This document shows positions 29,745-38,116 of a DNA stretch of 51,513 nt, piece after piece. The DNA is from Rhodospirillaceae bacterium (lineage in GTDB: Bacteria > Pseudomonadota > Alphaproteobacteria > Rhodospirillales > Rhodospirillaceae), in contig JAIBCD010000020.1 of the NCBI GenBank assembly GCA_019694335.1, positions 1 through 51,513 on the forward strand, in the 5' to 3' direction. Below the pieces are notes generated by a model. It had not been told where the DNA came from. It did not search any database and worked only from the letters and a program-made list of their open reading frames with translations. Both the position numbers and the translations under genes were made by a program. Each line of letters starts with the position of its first letter. Position 1 is the stretch's first letter.

Positions 29745-32207
29745 TCAGTGCGGCGTGGCCGCGCACCAAGTGGTCATATTGGAATAGTTGTTGGTGCGCT
29801 TGTTCAGGATGTAATGGCTGATTACGCCGTAGAACGATCCCAGCGTCCCCACGTCCGAGGTCGAGAAATACATATTGACGTGGAACTGGCTGGCGCTGGG
29901 CGTGAAACCGGCCGCGCTCTGGAAATATGTCATTGGCTGCGTGACGGTGGCGTTGGCCGCGACCGTCAGGGATGCCGTGCCCAGGCGCGTGCCGCTGGCG
30001 GCGTCATAGAGCGTCGCGACATAGGTCTGCGGTGAGGTGTAGGCATTGTGGATCGAAATATAGGCCGGGTAGTCCGCGAGGATCGACGTGTGGACATTGA
30101 GGGCCTGGCGGTTTTGCGACGATGCGTTGACCGAGAGGTTGGGCGCGGTGCACGACGTCATGTTCTCGAAGAACCCGGTCGCGCTGCTCCACACCACATG
30201 CTGGAACGACATACCGGCTTCCTGGCTGAGGTAGAGCGCATAGGACGTGTCGCCGGATTTGAGCGCCCCGGCGTTGGCCTTGGTGAGGATATCGCCGAGG
30301 GAGTACTGCGGCGAGGCATTGCTCGGAATTGAGTAGTCCGCGGTCCCGTATAGGGTGCCGCCCGGTGAACCGACCACCTTGACCGTGATGTTATGCGCAT
30401 TGGCGTTGCTGTTCGCGAACCTGACGAACGAGGAGTCAGTGCCGCTGAAGGTCGGCGCGATCACATAGTAGTTGTCCAGGGTCAACGACGTGCGGCTCGG
30501 CGCGATGGTCACGGTCGCGGTGGCGTTGCTGATGGATGCGCCGGTCGAGGCACTGGAAAGCGTGACCGTGAATGTGGAGGCGTTGGCCTGGGCGGCGTTG
30601 AGCAGGATCGGCACGCTGACGGTCTTGGTGACCTCGTTGGCCGCGAACGACAAGGTGCCCGAGGTGTTCGTGTAGTCGGTTCCGGCCTTGGCGTTGCCGT
30701 CCGCGGTGGCGTAGTTCACCGTCACGGCGCTGGACAGGACGCCCGCGCGGGTGACCGTGAGGCTGACCGGGCTCGCCGCCGCGCTGGTGGTGGCGGAGGT
30801 TGCGATCGCCAGGGTGGCCGAGGTCGGCGCGTTCGGATCGTCGGAGGATTTGCTGGTGACGATCGCGGACTTGGCGACGGTTTCGAACACCTGCGAGCCG
30901 TTGGCCGCGTTGTAGACGGTGCCTTCGAGATAGATCGAGTTGCCGACCGTCGAAAGGGCCGCGGCGTCGCGGTAGGTCACGCCCGAGAGCGTCATGCCGG
31001 TGACGGTCTGGCCCGCGGGCACCGTGCAGGTGTCCAGGATCACTTTGGTCTGGAGGACCGTGATCGCGTTGCACAGTGTCGCGGCGGAGGTGGTGATCGA
31101 GCCGGTCGCAGCACCGCTGACAGAACCGGTGAGGCTGGCGTTGCTGACGTTCAGCTCGAGCGTGAATTTGGTTCCGCCCTGGTAGGTGTTCAGGAATTGG
31201 ACGGTGAAGGATTGCGGCCCGATATTGGCGGCGTTCTTGGATGCGGTATCGCCGGTGAAAATCACCGGGGGGATGGTCACCGACGATATGTTCAGGATGG
31301 TGGCCTTGCCGCTCACCAGATCGGCGCCGATGGTGATGGTGGTGGTGGCGGTGGTGATGCTGGCTCCGGCGGACGGGCCGGAAAGCGTCAAGGTGAAGGT
31401 TTCGGCGCTTTCCGCGACGGAATCCGCGAGGATCGGAATCGCTATGGTTTTCGTGGTCTCATTGGCGGCGAACGACAGCGTTCCGCTGGTCTGCGTGAAG
31501 TCCGAGCCGGCCGTCGCGGTGCCGCTGGCGGTGGCATAGTTGACCGTCACGGCGGTGGCGAGCGCGCCGCCGCGGGTAACCGTGATGCTGACGCTGCCGG
31601 CGCCCTCGGAGGTCGAGGTAGTGGCGGGCACCGACAAGGTGGCGCCGCTGCCGACGTTCGGGTCGTCCGACGACTTGCTGGTGACCACGGCGGTGGCGGG
31701 AATCGTCTCGAACACCTGCGAAGTATTGGTGGCGTTGTTGATCGTGCCGCCAACGGTGATCGACGTGCCGATGGAGGCGAGGCCCGCCGCGTCCTTGTAG
31801 CTGACGGCGGCGAAGGCGACGCCGGTGATGGTCTGGCCCGACGCCGCCTGGCAGTTATCCAGGAAGACGCTGCTGGAGAGGATGGTCATCGATCCGCACC
31901 GCGACGACAGCGAACTGGTCGCCGTGCCGGTGGTGGTCATGGTGAAGGACTGGTTGGCGAAGGTGGCGTTGCCCAGGGTGATGGTCAACGAGAATCGCGA
32001 AGTCGCGGTGAAGCTGTTGGCGAAGGAAACCGTGAACGCTTGCGGCCCGATGGTCGCCGCGTTCTTGGCCGCGGCATCGGCCCCGGTAAAGATCGCGGCG
32101 GGGATGGTCACCGTGCCGATGCTGCCGACGGTGCCGGCCGCCGCCGGGAGGGCCAGGAACAGGGCCGGCACGAGCCAAGCCAGCAGCCGCAACGCAAAAC
32201 GCTTCAT
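29745..32207 (-). CDS. Secreted protein with two duplicated Calx-beta units and the protease-type C-terminal module
   Basis: 820 aa from ATG 32207 (GGGGA upstream); signal peptide MKRFALRLLAWLVPALFLAL. Residues ~26-295 and ~303-569 are tandem copies of one unit. Each has a beta-rich part with a Cys pair 15 residues apart (C104/C119; C379/C394), the exact string TSKSSDDPN, and a Calx-beta domain (VTVNYATA.G.A.AG.D, GTLSFAANE..K). Residues 574-815 match the C-terminal two-repeat module of the protease at 2574-4595 (NVH[ST]S[IL]L, YDAA[ST]GTR[IL]G). Calx-beta domains bind Ca2+ in other proteins. Likely a surface or extracellular adhesin-like or scaffold protein; no enzyme motif seen. Confidence 0.85.
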   Translation of the reverse strand: MKRFALRLLAWLVPALFLALPAAAGTVGSIGTVTIPAAIFTGADAAAKNAATIGPQAFTVSFANSFTATSRFSLTITLGNATFANQSFTMTTTGTATSSLSSRCGSMTILSSSVFLDNCQAASGQTITGVAFAAVSYKDAAGLASIGTSITVGGTINNATNTSQVFETIPATAVVTSKSSDDPNVGSGATLSVPATTSTSEGAGSVSITVTRGGALATAVTVNYATASGTATAGSDFTQTSGTLSFAANETTKTIAIPILADSVAESAETFTLTLSGPSAGASITTATTTITIGADLVSGKATILNISSVTIPPVIFTGDTASKNAANIGPQSFTVQFLNTYQGGTKFTLELNVSNASLTGSVSGAATGSITTSAATLCNAITVLQTKVILDTCTVPAGQTVTGMTLSGVTYRDAAALSTVGNSIYLEGTVYNAANGSQVFETVAKSAIVTSKSSDDPNAPTSATLAIATSATTSAAASPVSLTVTRAGVLSSAVTVNYATADGNAKAGTDYTNTSGTLSFAANEVTKTVSVPILLNAAQANASTFTVTLSSASTGASISNATATVTIAPSRTSLTLDNYYVIAPTFSGTDSSFVRFANSNANAHNITVKVVGSPGGTLYGTADYSIPSNASPQYSLGDILTKANAGALKSGDTSYALYLSQEAGMSFQHVVWSSATGFFENMTSCTAPNLSVNASSQNRQALNVHTSILADYPAYISIHNAYTSPQTYVATLYDAASGTRLGTASLTVAANATVTQPMTYFQSAAGFTPSASQFHVNMYFSTSDVGTLGSFYGVISHYILNKRTNNYSNMTTWCAATPH

Positions 32208-32347
32208 GAAACACCGTCCCCGGGATAGCGCCCGGGCACGCGCTTGCCGGGCCGGGAGGATCATACCCGCGCACCTGGCCAAACCGCAGCAGGTTTTTCC
32301 CGTTGCGATTGCGCCCTATCGTCTTGTGAAGTTTGAATTCGGCCCGC

Positions 32348-32812
32348 TCAGCGGGGGCTTACCATTCCATTGGAATCCACGGTGACGGTGGTATTCGCGC
32401 CGTTCCGCAAAGCCGTGCCGTGCCACACGCCGCTGCCGTCCCGTGTCAGGCCGGAAATGCTGCTGTAACCTTGTGCCATGAGGTTCGACCGCACCTGCTG
32501 TTCGGTGAACCCGCCGATGGTGACGCCGGTGGACGTTCCGAGGCGCTGCCCGGGAACCGTCGCGGATGGCGCGGGGATAACCGGCGGCGCAATCGGATTG
32601 GGCGGGATGAGGTCGGGCGTTGGCGTCGCCGCGGGAGCGGGCACGGGCACGACGCCGCCCGGAACCACGCCAGTCGGTGCGGGACCGATCCCGGTATCGG
32701 GAACCGCCTGCGCCCAAGCGGCCTGAAGCAAACCCGTCTGAACCAAGCTCGCGCCCGACAGCGCCATGGCTATCGCGAGCGCCTTTGGTGAAATGCTTTT
32801 CCACAGGGTCAT
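32348..32812 (-). CDS. Exported PepSY-like small protein
   Basis: 154 aa from ATG 32812, which has AGGAG eight bases upstream. Signal peptide (to about AWA-QA), a Pro/Val/Ala-rich linker (about 45-95), and a C-terminal ~60-residue domain (FTEQQVRSNLMAQGYSSISG followed by a G.W.G.A..G....V.VD.NG pattern) that looks like a PepSY/YpeB-type fold. PepSY domains often inhibit peptidases or bind ligands in the periplasm. Divergent from the class A-like hydrolase gene; a functional link is conjecture. Confidence 0.75.
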   Translation of the reverse strand: MTLWKSISPKALAIAMALSGASLVQTGLLQAAWAQAVPDTGIGPAPTGVVPGGVVPVPAPAATPTPDLIPPNPIAPPVIPAPSATVPGQRLGTSTGVTIGGFTEQQVRSNLMAQGYSSISGLTRDGSGVWHGTALRNGANTTVTVDSNGMVSPR

Positions 32813-33018
32813 CGCGGGTTCTCCTCTTGGGTCCAATGGCCCCAGCCCGGCATTGTTCCATCTCTATAGGTAACGCCGGGCGGCGCCCGCCGCCATCGTC
32901 CGGGCGTTGCGGAGGCGGCTGGCCTCGCACCTGCAGCATGCTAAGGTTTCAGCGGGATCGGGCGAAGGGGAAGCTCTTCCGGCTTTATCCCATGAGACTT
33001 TCAACCAGGAGGTTTCGC

Positions 33019-33990
33019 ATGAAATCGGTTTTCCGCGCGCTCGCCGCAACCGCGGCCCTTGGCGCCGTCCTGGGCATGGCCGCGCCTTCTTCCGCCCAGG
33101 CGCCGGATATGCGCCCCGATTTGCGCAAAGACCTGCGCGCCAAGTTCGAGGCCAGCCTCAAGAAGTTCAACGATGATTTTGAAGGCGCCTTCGCGGCCGC
33201 GTTCATCGACCTGACCGATGGCCAGCGGGTGATGATCAACCCCGACGTGGTCATGGCCACCGCCAGCACGATCAAGGTGTCGATCCTCGTGGAACTATTC
33301 CGCCAGGCGGAGCAGAAGCCCGGCCTGCTGAGGCAGCAGCGCCCCTTCAAGTCCAACGACGCCACCAGCCGCAGCGGCATGGGCCGCTTACTGTCGGCTG
33401 ATTCGGCGGTGTCGGTGGAGGACATCGCCAAGATGATGATCAATCTCTCCGAGAACACCGCGACCAACCTGCTGATCGACGAAGTGGGGATGGAGAACGT
33501 GAACAAGAACAACGCGGCCATGGGCCTCAAGACCATGAAGCTGCGCCGTAAGATGCTGGACTCGGATTCCCAGGCGCGCGGCGACGAGAACGTGTCCTCT
33601 GCCGCCGATGGCGCTGCCCTCATGTACAAGATCGCCACCTGCGACCTGCCGGTGAGCAGGGACTCCTGCGCGCGCATTCGCCAGATCATGGAGATCCCGC
33701 AGCCCGATCATCCGGCCAAGGATCCGATCCCCGCCAATGTGCCGGTGGCATTCAAGTGGGGCGGCCTTGAAGGCGTTTCCAACGGCTGGGGCATCGTCAA
33801 CCTGCCGGATCGGCCCTACATCTTCATCATCATGACCAGCTACGGGCCGCGCGATCCGTCCGCCACCGTGCGCGGGGCGTCGCAATTGGCGTTCGACTAT
33901 TACGGACGCCTCGCGCGCTCCAACGACTACGGCAGCCGCGTCGCGGCGCCGGTCATGGCCAAATTCCGCGCCGCCGCGAAGGCGAAATAG
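33019..33990 (+). CDS. Class A beta-lactamase-related serine hydrolase, exported
   Basis: 323 aa from ATG 33019, preceded by AGGAGG. Signal peptide (~1-27). Class A-like fold: active serine S83-T-I-K86, SEN at 144-146 (in place of SDN) and KWG at 246-248 (in place of K[TS]G). The omega-loop glutamate of true class A beta-lactamases is not evident; the equivalent region reads RRKMLDSDSQARGDE. A D-Ala peptidase or other serine hydrolase role is therefore as likely as beta-lactam hydrolysis. Amidase gene starts 3 nt after the stop, so they form an operon. Confidence 0.85.
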   Translation: MKSVFRALAATAALGAVLGMAAPSSAQAPDMRPDLRKDLRAKFEASLKKFNDDFEGAFAAAFIDLTDGQRVMINPDVVMATASTIKVSILVELFRQAEQKPGLLRQQRPFKSNDATSRSGMGRLLSADSAVSVEDIAKMMINLSENTATNLLIDEVGMENVNKNNAAMGLKTMKLRRKMLDSDSQARGDENVSSAADGAALMYKIATCDLPVSRDSCARIRQIMEIPQPDHPAKDPIPANVPVAFKWGGLEGVSNGWGIVNLPDRPYIFIIMTSYGPRDPSATVRGASQLAFDYYGRLARSNDYGSRVAAPVMAKFRAAAKAK

Positions 33991-33993
33991 CCC

Positions 33994-35847
33994 ATGCGCA
34001 TTTCACTCAAGGCCGTTCTTCTCGCTTCGGTGCTGGGGGCGGCGCCGGCCCAGGCCTATGACGTATTCGAGAAGTCCATCACCGATCTCCAGGCCGCGCT
34101 GGCGTCGGGCGAAGTGACTTCGCACCAGTTGGTCGAAGGCTATCTCGCCCGCATCCAGGCCTATGATCACGCGGGTCCGAAATTGAACGCAATCGTCACG
34201 ATCAATCCCAAGGCGCTGGAACAGGCCGATGCCCTCGACAGGGAACGCACGCGCAAAAAGCTGCGCGGGCCCTTGCACGGCATCCCGGTGCTGGTGAAGG
34301 ACAATTACGAGACCCTCGATATGCCGACCTCGGCGGGGACGCTCGCGCTCGCCACCTACCAATCGGCCGCGGACTCGTTCGCCGTGAAGCGCCTCAGGGC
34401 CGCGGGCGCCATCATCCTCGGCAAAACCACCATGCACGAGCTGGCGGCGGGCGTGACCACGGTGTCCTCGGTCACCGGCTTCACGCGCAATCCTTATGAC
34501 CCCACGCGTTCGCCGGGTGGTTCCTCGGGCGGCACCGGCGCGTCCATCGGCGCCAGTTTCGCGGCCGCCGGCATGGGCTCGGACACCTGCGGCTCGATCC
34601 GCATTCCGTCGGCCTACCAGAATCTCATGGGCATGCGCGGCACGCGCGGGCTCTCGAGCCGCGACGGCATCGTGCCGTTGTCATCCACCCAGGACATCGG
34701 CGGTCCGCTCGCGCGTTCGGTCACCGACCTCGCCATCATGCTCGACGCGACTGTGGGCGCGGACCCCAATGACGCCATCACCGCCGAGTCAAAGGGCCAT
34801 ATCCCCAAGTCATATCGCGACGCGCTGACTCCTGACGGGCTCAAGGGCGCGCGCATCGGCGTGGTGCGGACGCTGTTCGGCACCGGCGGCGAGGACCGGG
34901 AATACGGCAAGGTGGTCGATGACGCTCTCAAGAAAATGAAAGAGCAGGGCGCCGAGGTGATGGAAGTATCCATCCCCGGTCTCGATGACCTGCTCAAGGA
35001 TTCCAGCGTCATCCTTCATGAGTTCCGTTGGGATCTCGCCGCGTTCCTGGACAAGCGCCCGGGGGCGCCGGTCAAGACCTTGGGGGAGATCATCGACAAG
35101 GGGCTCGCGCACGATCAGCTGCAGGAGCGCCTGATCAGCCGTAACCCCGACAGGCGCGACGAGGAGGCCTACCGTAAGGCAATCGTGAAGCGCAAAGCCA
35201 CGCTCGAGGCTGTAAAGGCCGTCCTCGAAGAGAACAAACTCGGCGCGCTCGCCTATCCCACGGCCCAACGCAAACCCAACCTGGTCGGCGAAGAGCCCAA
35301 CGGCGGTTCCACCGGCCAGCTCAGCGCCACGACGGGTTTGCCCGCGATGTCGGTCGCGGTGGGCTTCGGAACTTCGGGGATGCCGGTCGGGTTGGAGCTG
35401 TTGGGCGCGCCGTTCGCGGAAGCGACTTTGCTCAAGATCGCGTACGGCTGGGAGCAGTCCGCGCATCCGCGCAAGGCGCCGTTCAGCACGCCCGCGCTCG
35501 TGAACGGCCGCGCGCCAAGCGCGGTGACCGCCGATGTCGCCGTCGCGGGCGGCCGCGTGAAATTCACTTACGACCAGGTCACCAGCGGTCTGCGCTATGA
35601 AGCGTCCGCCGACAAGGACGTGGTCGCGCTCACGCTTCAGCGCGGCACGGCCGAGAAGTCCGGTCCGGTTCTCGCCAACTTGCTCCTGGAGGGGCAGACC
35701 GCCGGCGCGGGTGACCTTCTTCTGCAGAGCAAGGACCGTGACGATCTCGCGGCAGGCCACTTGTTTGTGCACCTGTATACGCGCGCGGCGCCTCTGGGCG
35801 CGGGGCGGTCGGTGGTGCAATTTCCAGCGACCCGGGCGCAGAAGTAG
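33994..35847 (+). CDS. Exported amidase-signature enzyme with C-terminal CHRD-like domain
   Basis: 617 aa, signal peptide to about AQA-YD. Amidase signature catalytic triad Ser-cisSer-Lys is intact: K102 (VLVKDNYE), S177 (SPGGSSGG) and S201 (SDTCGSIRIPSA). The catalytic domain ends near residue 500. The last ~100 residues (about 515-612) match the CHRD domain pattern seen in BMP inhibitors and bacterial secreted proteins: RGTAEKSGPVLANLLLEG, AGDLL, LAAGHLFVHLYTRAAPLG. Such a fusion is unusual. It hydrolyses an amide or ester outside the cytoplasm, substrate unknown. Translated right after the class A-like hydrolase. Confidence 0.87.
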   Translation: MRISLKAVLLASVLGAAPAQAYDVFEKSITDLQAALASGEVTSHQLVEGYLARIQAYDHAGPKLNAIVTINPKALEQADALDRERTRKKLRGPLHGIPVLVKDNYETLDMPTSAGTLALATYQSAADSFAVKRLRAAGAIILGKTTMHELAAGVTTVSSVTGFTRNPYDPTRSPGGSSGGTGASIGASFAAAGMGSDTCGSIRIPSAYQNLMGMRGTRGLSSRDGIVPLSSTQDIGGPLARSVTDLAIMLDATVGADPNDAITAESKGHIPKSYRDALTPDGLKGARIGVVRTLFGTGGEDREYGKVVDDALKKMKEQGAEVMEVSIPGLDDLLKDSSVILHEFRWDLAAFLDKRPGAPVKTLGEIIDKGLAHDQLQERLISRNPDRRDEEAYRKAIVKRKATLEAVKAVLEENKLGALAYPTAQRKPNLVGEEPNGGSTGQLSATTGLPAMSVAVGFGTSGMPVGLELLGAPFAEATLLKIAYGWEQSAHPRKAPFSTPALVNGRAPSAVTADVAVAGGRVKFTYDQVTSGLRYEASADKDVVALTLQRGTAEKSGPVLANLLLEGQTAGAGDLLLQSKDRDDLAAGHLFVHLYTRAAPLGAGRSVVQFPATRAQK

Positions 35848-36091
35848 GCCTATGGCATAACGCGACGAGTTCCTTTGCGTCATGTGCGCGGCAATATTCG
35901 ATGGCGGGTGCCGAGGGGGTCGTCATGGGGCCGTGCGTTCGGGGAAAGGCATGGGATGGCAGGGCTGACCGTTGCGGGCCTCGTGTTGGAATGACCGCGC
36001 CACCGCCTACGGCGGCAACCGCGATTTCAGGGTGTGGCAACCGGATAGCTCCGACCGTATTGTTTGGCCGGGGCCACGGGGGAGGGGATCG

Positions 36092-37168
36092 ATGCTACGG
36101 AATGTGTTTCTTGCGGCGGTCATCGCGGTTTTCACGCTGCCGGCGTCGGCGGACGACCGGCTGAGCGGCCTGCCCAAGGTGGTCGAAGGGATCCGCCAGG
36201 AATTGGGGACGCCTGGCCTGTCGATCGCGGTCGCGCTCAACGACAAGATGGTCTATGCGGCGGGCTTCGGCTTGGCGGACGTCGAAAATGAAGTGCCGGC
36301 GCGGGGCGACACGGTCTACCGCATCGCATCGATCTCCAAGACCTTCGGCGCCACCGCGATCCTCCAGCTCGCCGACAGGAAGAAGCTCAAGGTCGACGAT
36401 CTGATCTCGGCAACGGTGCCCAGCTTTCCGCATCGGGTGACCTTGCGCCAGATCATGGCCCACAGTTCCGGCATCCGGCACTACAAGCCGGGCGAGAGCG
36501 GCTCCATGACCCGTTTCGACACCCTTGAAGACGCCATCAAGATCTTCAAGGACGATCCCCTGTTGTTCCCGCCCAACACCAAGAACCAGTATTCCAGCTA
36601 CGCCTTCAACCTGTTGCAGGGGCCGATCGAGAAACTTTCCGGCCAGCCGCTCGAAACCTATCTGATCGAGAACATCTTCAAGCCGGCGGGTCTTACCGGC
36701 ACTTCGCTGGAATACGGCGAGCGGATCGTACCGCACCGGGCGCGCGCCTATGACCGTGCCAAGGACGGCACGCTGCAGAATTCCCCCTACGTCGATAACA
36801 GCATCAAGTGGCTGGGCGGCGGGTTGATTTCGTCGGCGGAAGACCTGATCCGCTACAACATAGCGCTCAACCAGGGCAAGCTGGTGAGCGCGGAAGCCCT
36901 TAAGCTCATGAATACCGCCAACAAGCTGAACGACGGGACGGTGACCGAATACAGCTTGGGTTGGGAGCTGTCGGACGATCGCGGCAACCACTATGTCGAC
37001 AAGTACGGCAGCGGCACCGGCGTCAGCACCTATCTCCTGCGCATTCCGGAGAAGCATTACGCCGTCGCGGTACTGATCAATCTCTCCCACGGCAATATCA
37101 AGCCGTTCGCCAAGCGTATCTCCGACGCCATTCTGGCATCCACCGGCGACGGAAAGCCGGCGAACTGA
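36092..37168 (+). CDS. Class C beta-lactamase-like serine hydrolase, exported
   Basis: 358 aa from ATG 36092 (GGAGGGG upstream; upstream in-frame codons lack a signal sequence). Signal peptide to about PASA-DD. Active-site S80-I-S-K83; the YxN motif reads Y167-S-S, with Ser replacing Asn; the third motif reads KYGSGTG instead of H/K-T-G. This fits the broad penicillin-binding / esterase / LACTB family, not a proven beta-lactamase. Periplasmic or surface hydrolase. Downstream of the amidase operon by 244 nt with no clear terminator. Confidence 0.88.
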   Translation: MLRNVFLAAVIAVFTLPASADDRLSGLPKVVEGIRQELGTPGLSIAVALNDKMVYAAGFGLADVENEVPARGDTVYRIASISKTFGATAILQLADRKKLKVDDLISATVPSFPHRVTLRQIMAHSSGIRHYKPGESGSMTRFDTLEDAIKIFKDDPLLFPPNTKNQYSSYAFNLLQGPIEKLSGQPLETYLIENIFKPAGLTGTSLEYGERIVPHRARAYDRAKDGTLQNSPYVDNSIKWLGGGLISSAEDLIRYNIALNQGKLVSAEALKLMNTANKLNDGTVTEYSLGWELSDDRGNHYVDKYGSGTGVSTYLLRIPEKHYAVAVLINLSHGNIKPFAKRISDAILASTGDGKPAN

Positions 37169-37180
37169 CGTAAACGCAGC

Positions 37181-37205
37181 GGAACTTAGTCTTTTTTGCG
37201 GCGTT
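37181..37205 (+). promoter_or_regulatory. EcfG-type (general stress response) promoter
   Basis: GGAAC at 37181-37185, 16-nt spacer, CGTT at 37202-37205: an exact match to the alphaproteobacterial EcfG consensus GGAAC-N16/17-CGTT. Predicted transcription start is about 37212, giving a ~29-nt leader to the GTG at 37241. The position is right for the response regulator and within 1.5 kb of the sigma-factor gene itself. Confidence 0.75.
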
Positions 37206-37240
37206 ATCCCTTCGACAGTGGCGCGAAGGAAACCTGCGGC

Positions 37241-37738
37241 GTGACAACCGTTGACGACACACCCAATCCTATCTTGCGCGGCAAGCGCATCGCCGTGGTC
37301 GAGGACGAGCCGGCGATCGGCCTGTTGCTTCGCATCATGCTCGATGAGCTGGGGTGCGTTCAGGCCGGCACCGCCAGGACACTGAGCGAAGCAATGGCGC
37401 TGTCCGGGGATATCGAGGCCGACGCGGTGCTGCTGGATTACCGGCTCAAGGGTGAGCTCAGCGAGCCCGCCGCCCACAGCTTCCTCGCCCGCGGCATCAA
37501 GGTGGTGTTGACCACGGGCATCGACCCCCGCGATTTGCCGGGAACCCTGAAGGTCTGCGCGGTGATTCGGAAGCCGTTCGGCCTGGACAATGTCGAGAGC
37601 GGACTGGTGCGGGCGCTTTCCCAGTCCCCCACGGCGATCGACGGGTCAGCGGATTCAGGGCCCTGGGGCGGCTCTCTCCCCGGCGGCCCGCAGCGGAGCC
37701 CATCCGCCGACATACCCCGGGCCGGGAGGAGGGCTTAG
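37241..37738 (+). CDS. Single-domain response regulator, SdrG/MrrA-like
   Basis: 165 aa from GTG 37241, the only start downstream of the predicted transcription start. Receiver domain with E21/D22, phospho-acceptor D66 (AVLLDYRLKGE), T92 region (VVLTTGID) and K111 (IRKPF). The RLKGE...ARGI.VVLTTG...KPF layout is that of the FAT-GUY single-domain receivers, which relay phosphate to PhyR in the general stress response of sphingomonads and Caulobacter; here the motif is LTTG, not FATG. No output domain; the ~45-residue tail is low-complexity. Its stop overlaps the convergent nepR stop by 4 nt. Confidence 0.8.
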   Translation: MTTVDDTPNPILRGKRIAVVEDEPAIGLLLRIMLDELGCVQAGTARTLSEAMALSGDIEADAVLLDYRLKGELSEPAAHSFLARGIKVVLTTGIDPRDLPGTLKVCAVIRKPFGLDNVESGLVRALSQSPTAIDGSADSGPWGGSLPGGPQRSPSADIPRAGRRA

Positions 37739-38046
37739 TCCTTCTTCTTGCGCGTGCGCGCGGCTTCCGCCTGGTCGATGCGGTCGAGCAGGTTGATGAG
37801 ATCCTGGGGCAGGGGCTCGGTGGAGGCCGTGTCGAAGATCTTGTGCAATTTACCTTCCAGCCAGGAATCGAAGGCGGGATTCAGCTTCAACGTGGCGGCG
37901 TCGCGTTTGCCGGTGCGTCCGGCGGCGACACGGGTCAAGGCGGCCTTCTCGATGGCGGCGACCTCTTCGGGCGCGGCCTCGGTGCGGTCTTTCGACGTTT
38001 TGCCTGGTTTATCTTTCATGAAGCGCTTCTGTGGGCCGTGATTCAT
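37735..38046 (-). CDS. nepR: NepR-family anti-sigma factor
   Basis: 103 aa, basic and charged at both ends. The NepR signature helix TEPLPQDLINLLDRID is at about 77-92, preceded by an amphipathic region. NepR binds and silences EcfG; phosphorylated PhyR takes NepR away and frees the sigma factor. The gene lies downstream of ecfG on the same strand (70-nt gap), the reverse of the usual nepR-ecfG order. ATG 38046 is used; an in-frame ATG nine codons in is possible. Confidence 0.85.
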   Translation of the reverse strand: MNHGPQKRFMKDKPGKTSKDRTEAAPEEVAAIEKAALTRVAAGRTGKRDAATLKLNPAFDSWLEGKLHKIFDTASTEPLPQDLINLLDRIDQAEAARTRKKKD

Positions 38047-38116
38047 GCGCGGCTGCCTTGGAGTATCAGGCAGCGGGTTAGGGAGAGCAAGGCTAGGGGG
38101 ATCATGACGCGGGCGG

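Noticed and set aside
30393-32228. 611-aa plus-strand open frame opposite the Calx-beta gene
   Set aside because: Gly/Arg/Val-rich shadow of a repetitive beta-rich protein; no start signal or family.
33019-33990. Beta-lactam resistance gene
   Set aside because: Only the SxxK is canonical. SEN and KWG replace SDN and KTG and the omega-loop glutamate is not evident, so resistance cannot be claimed.
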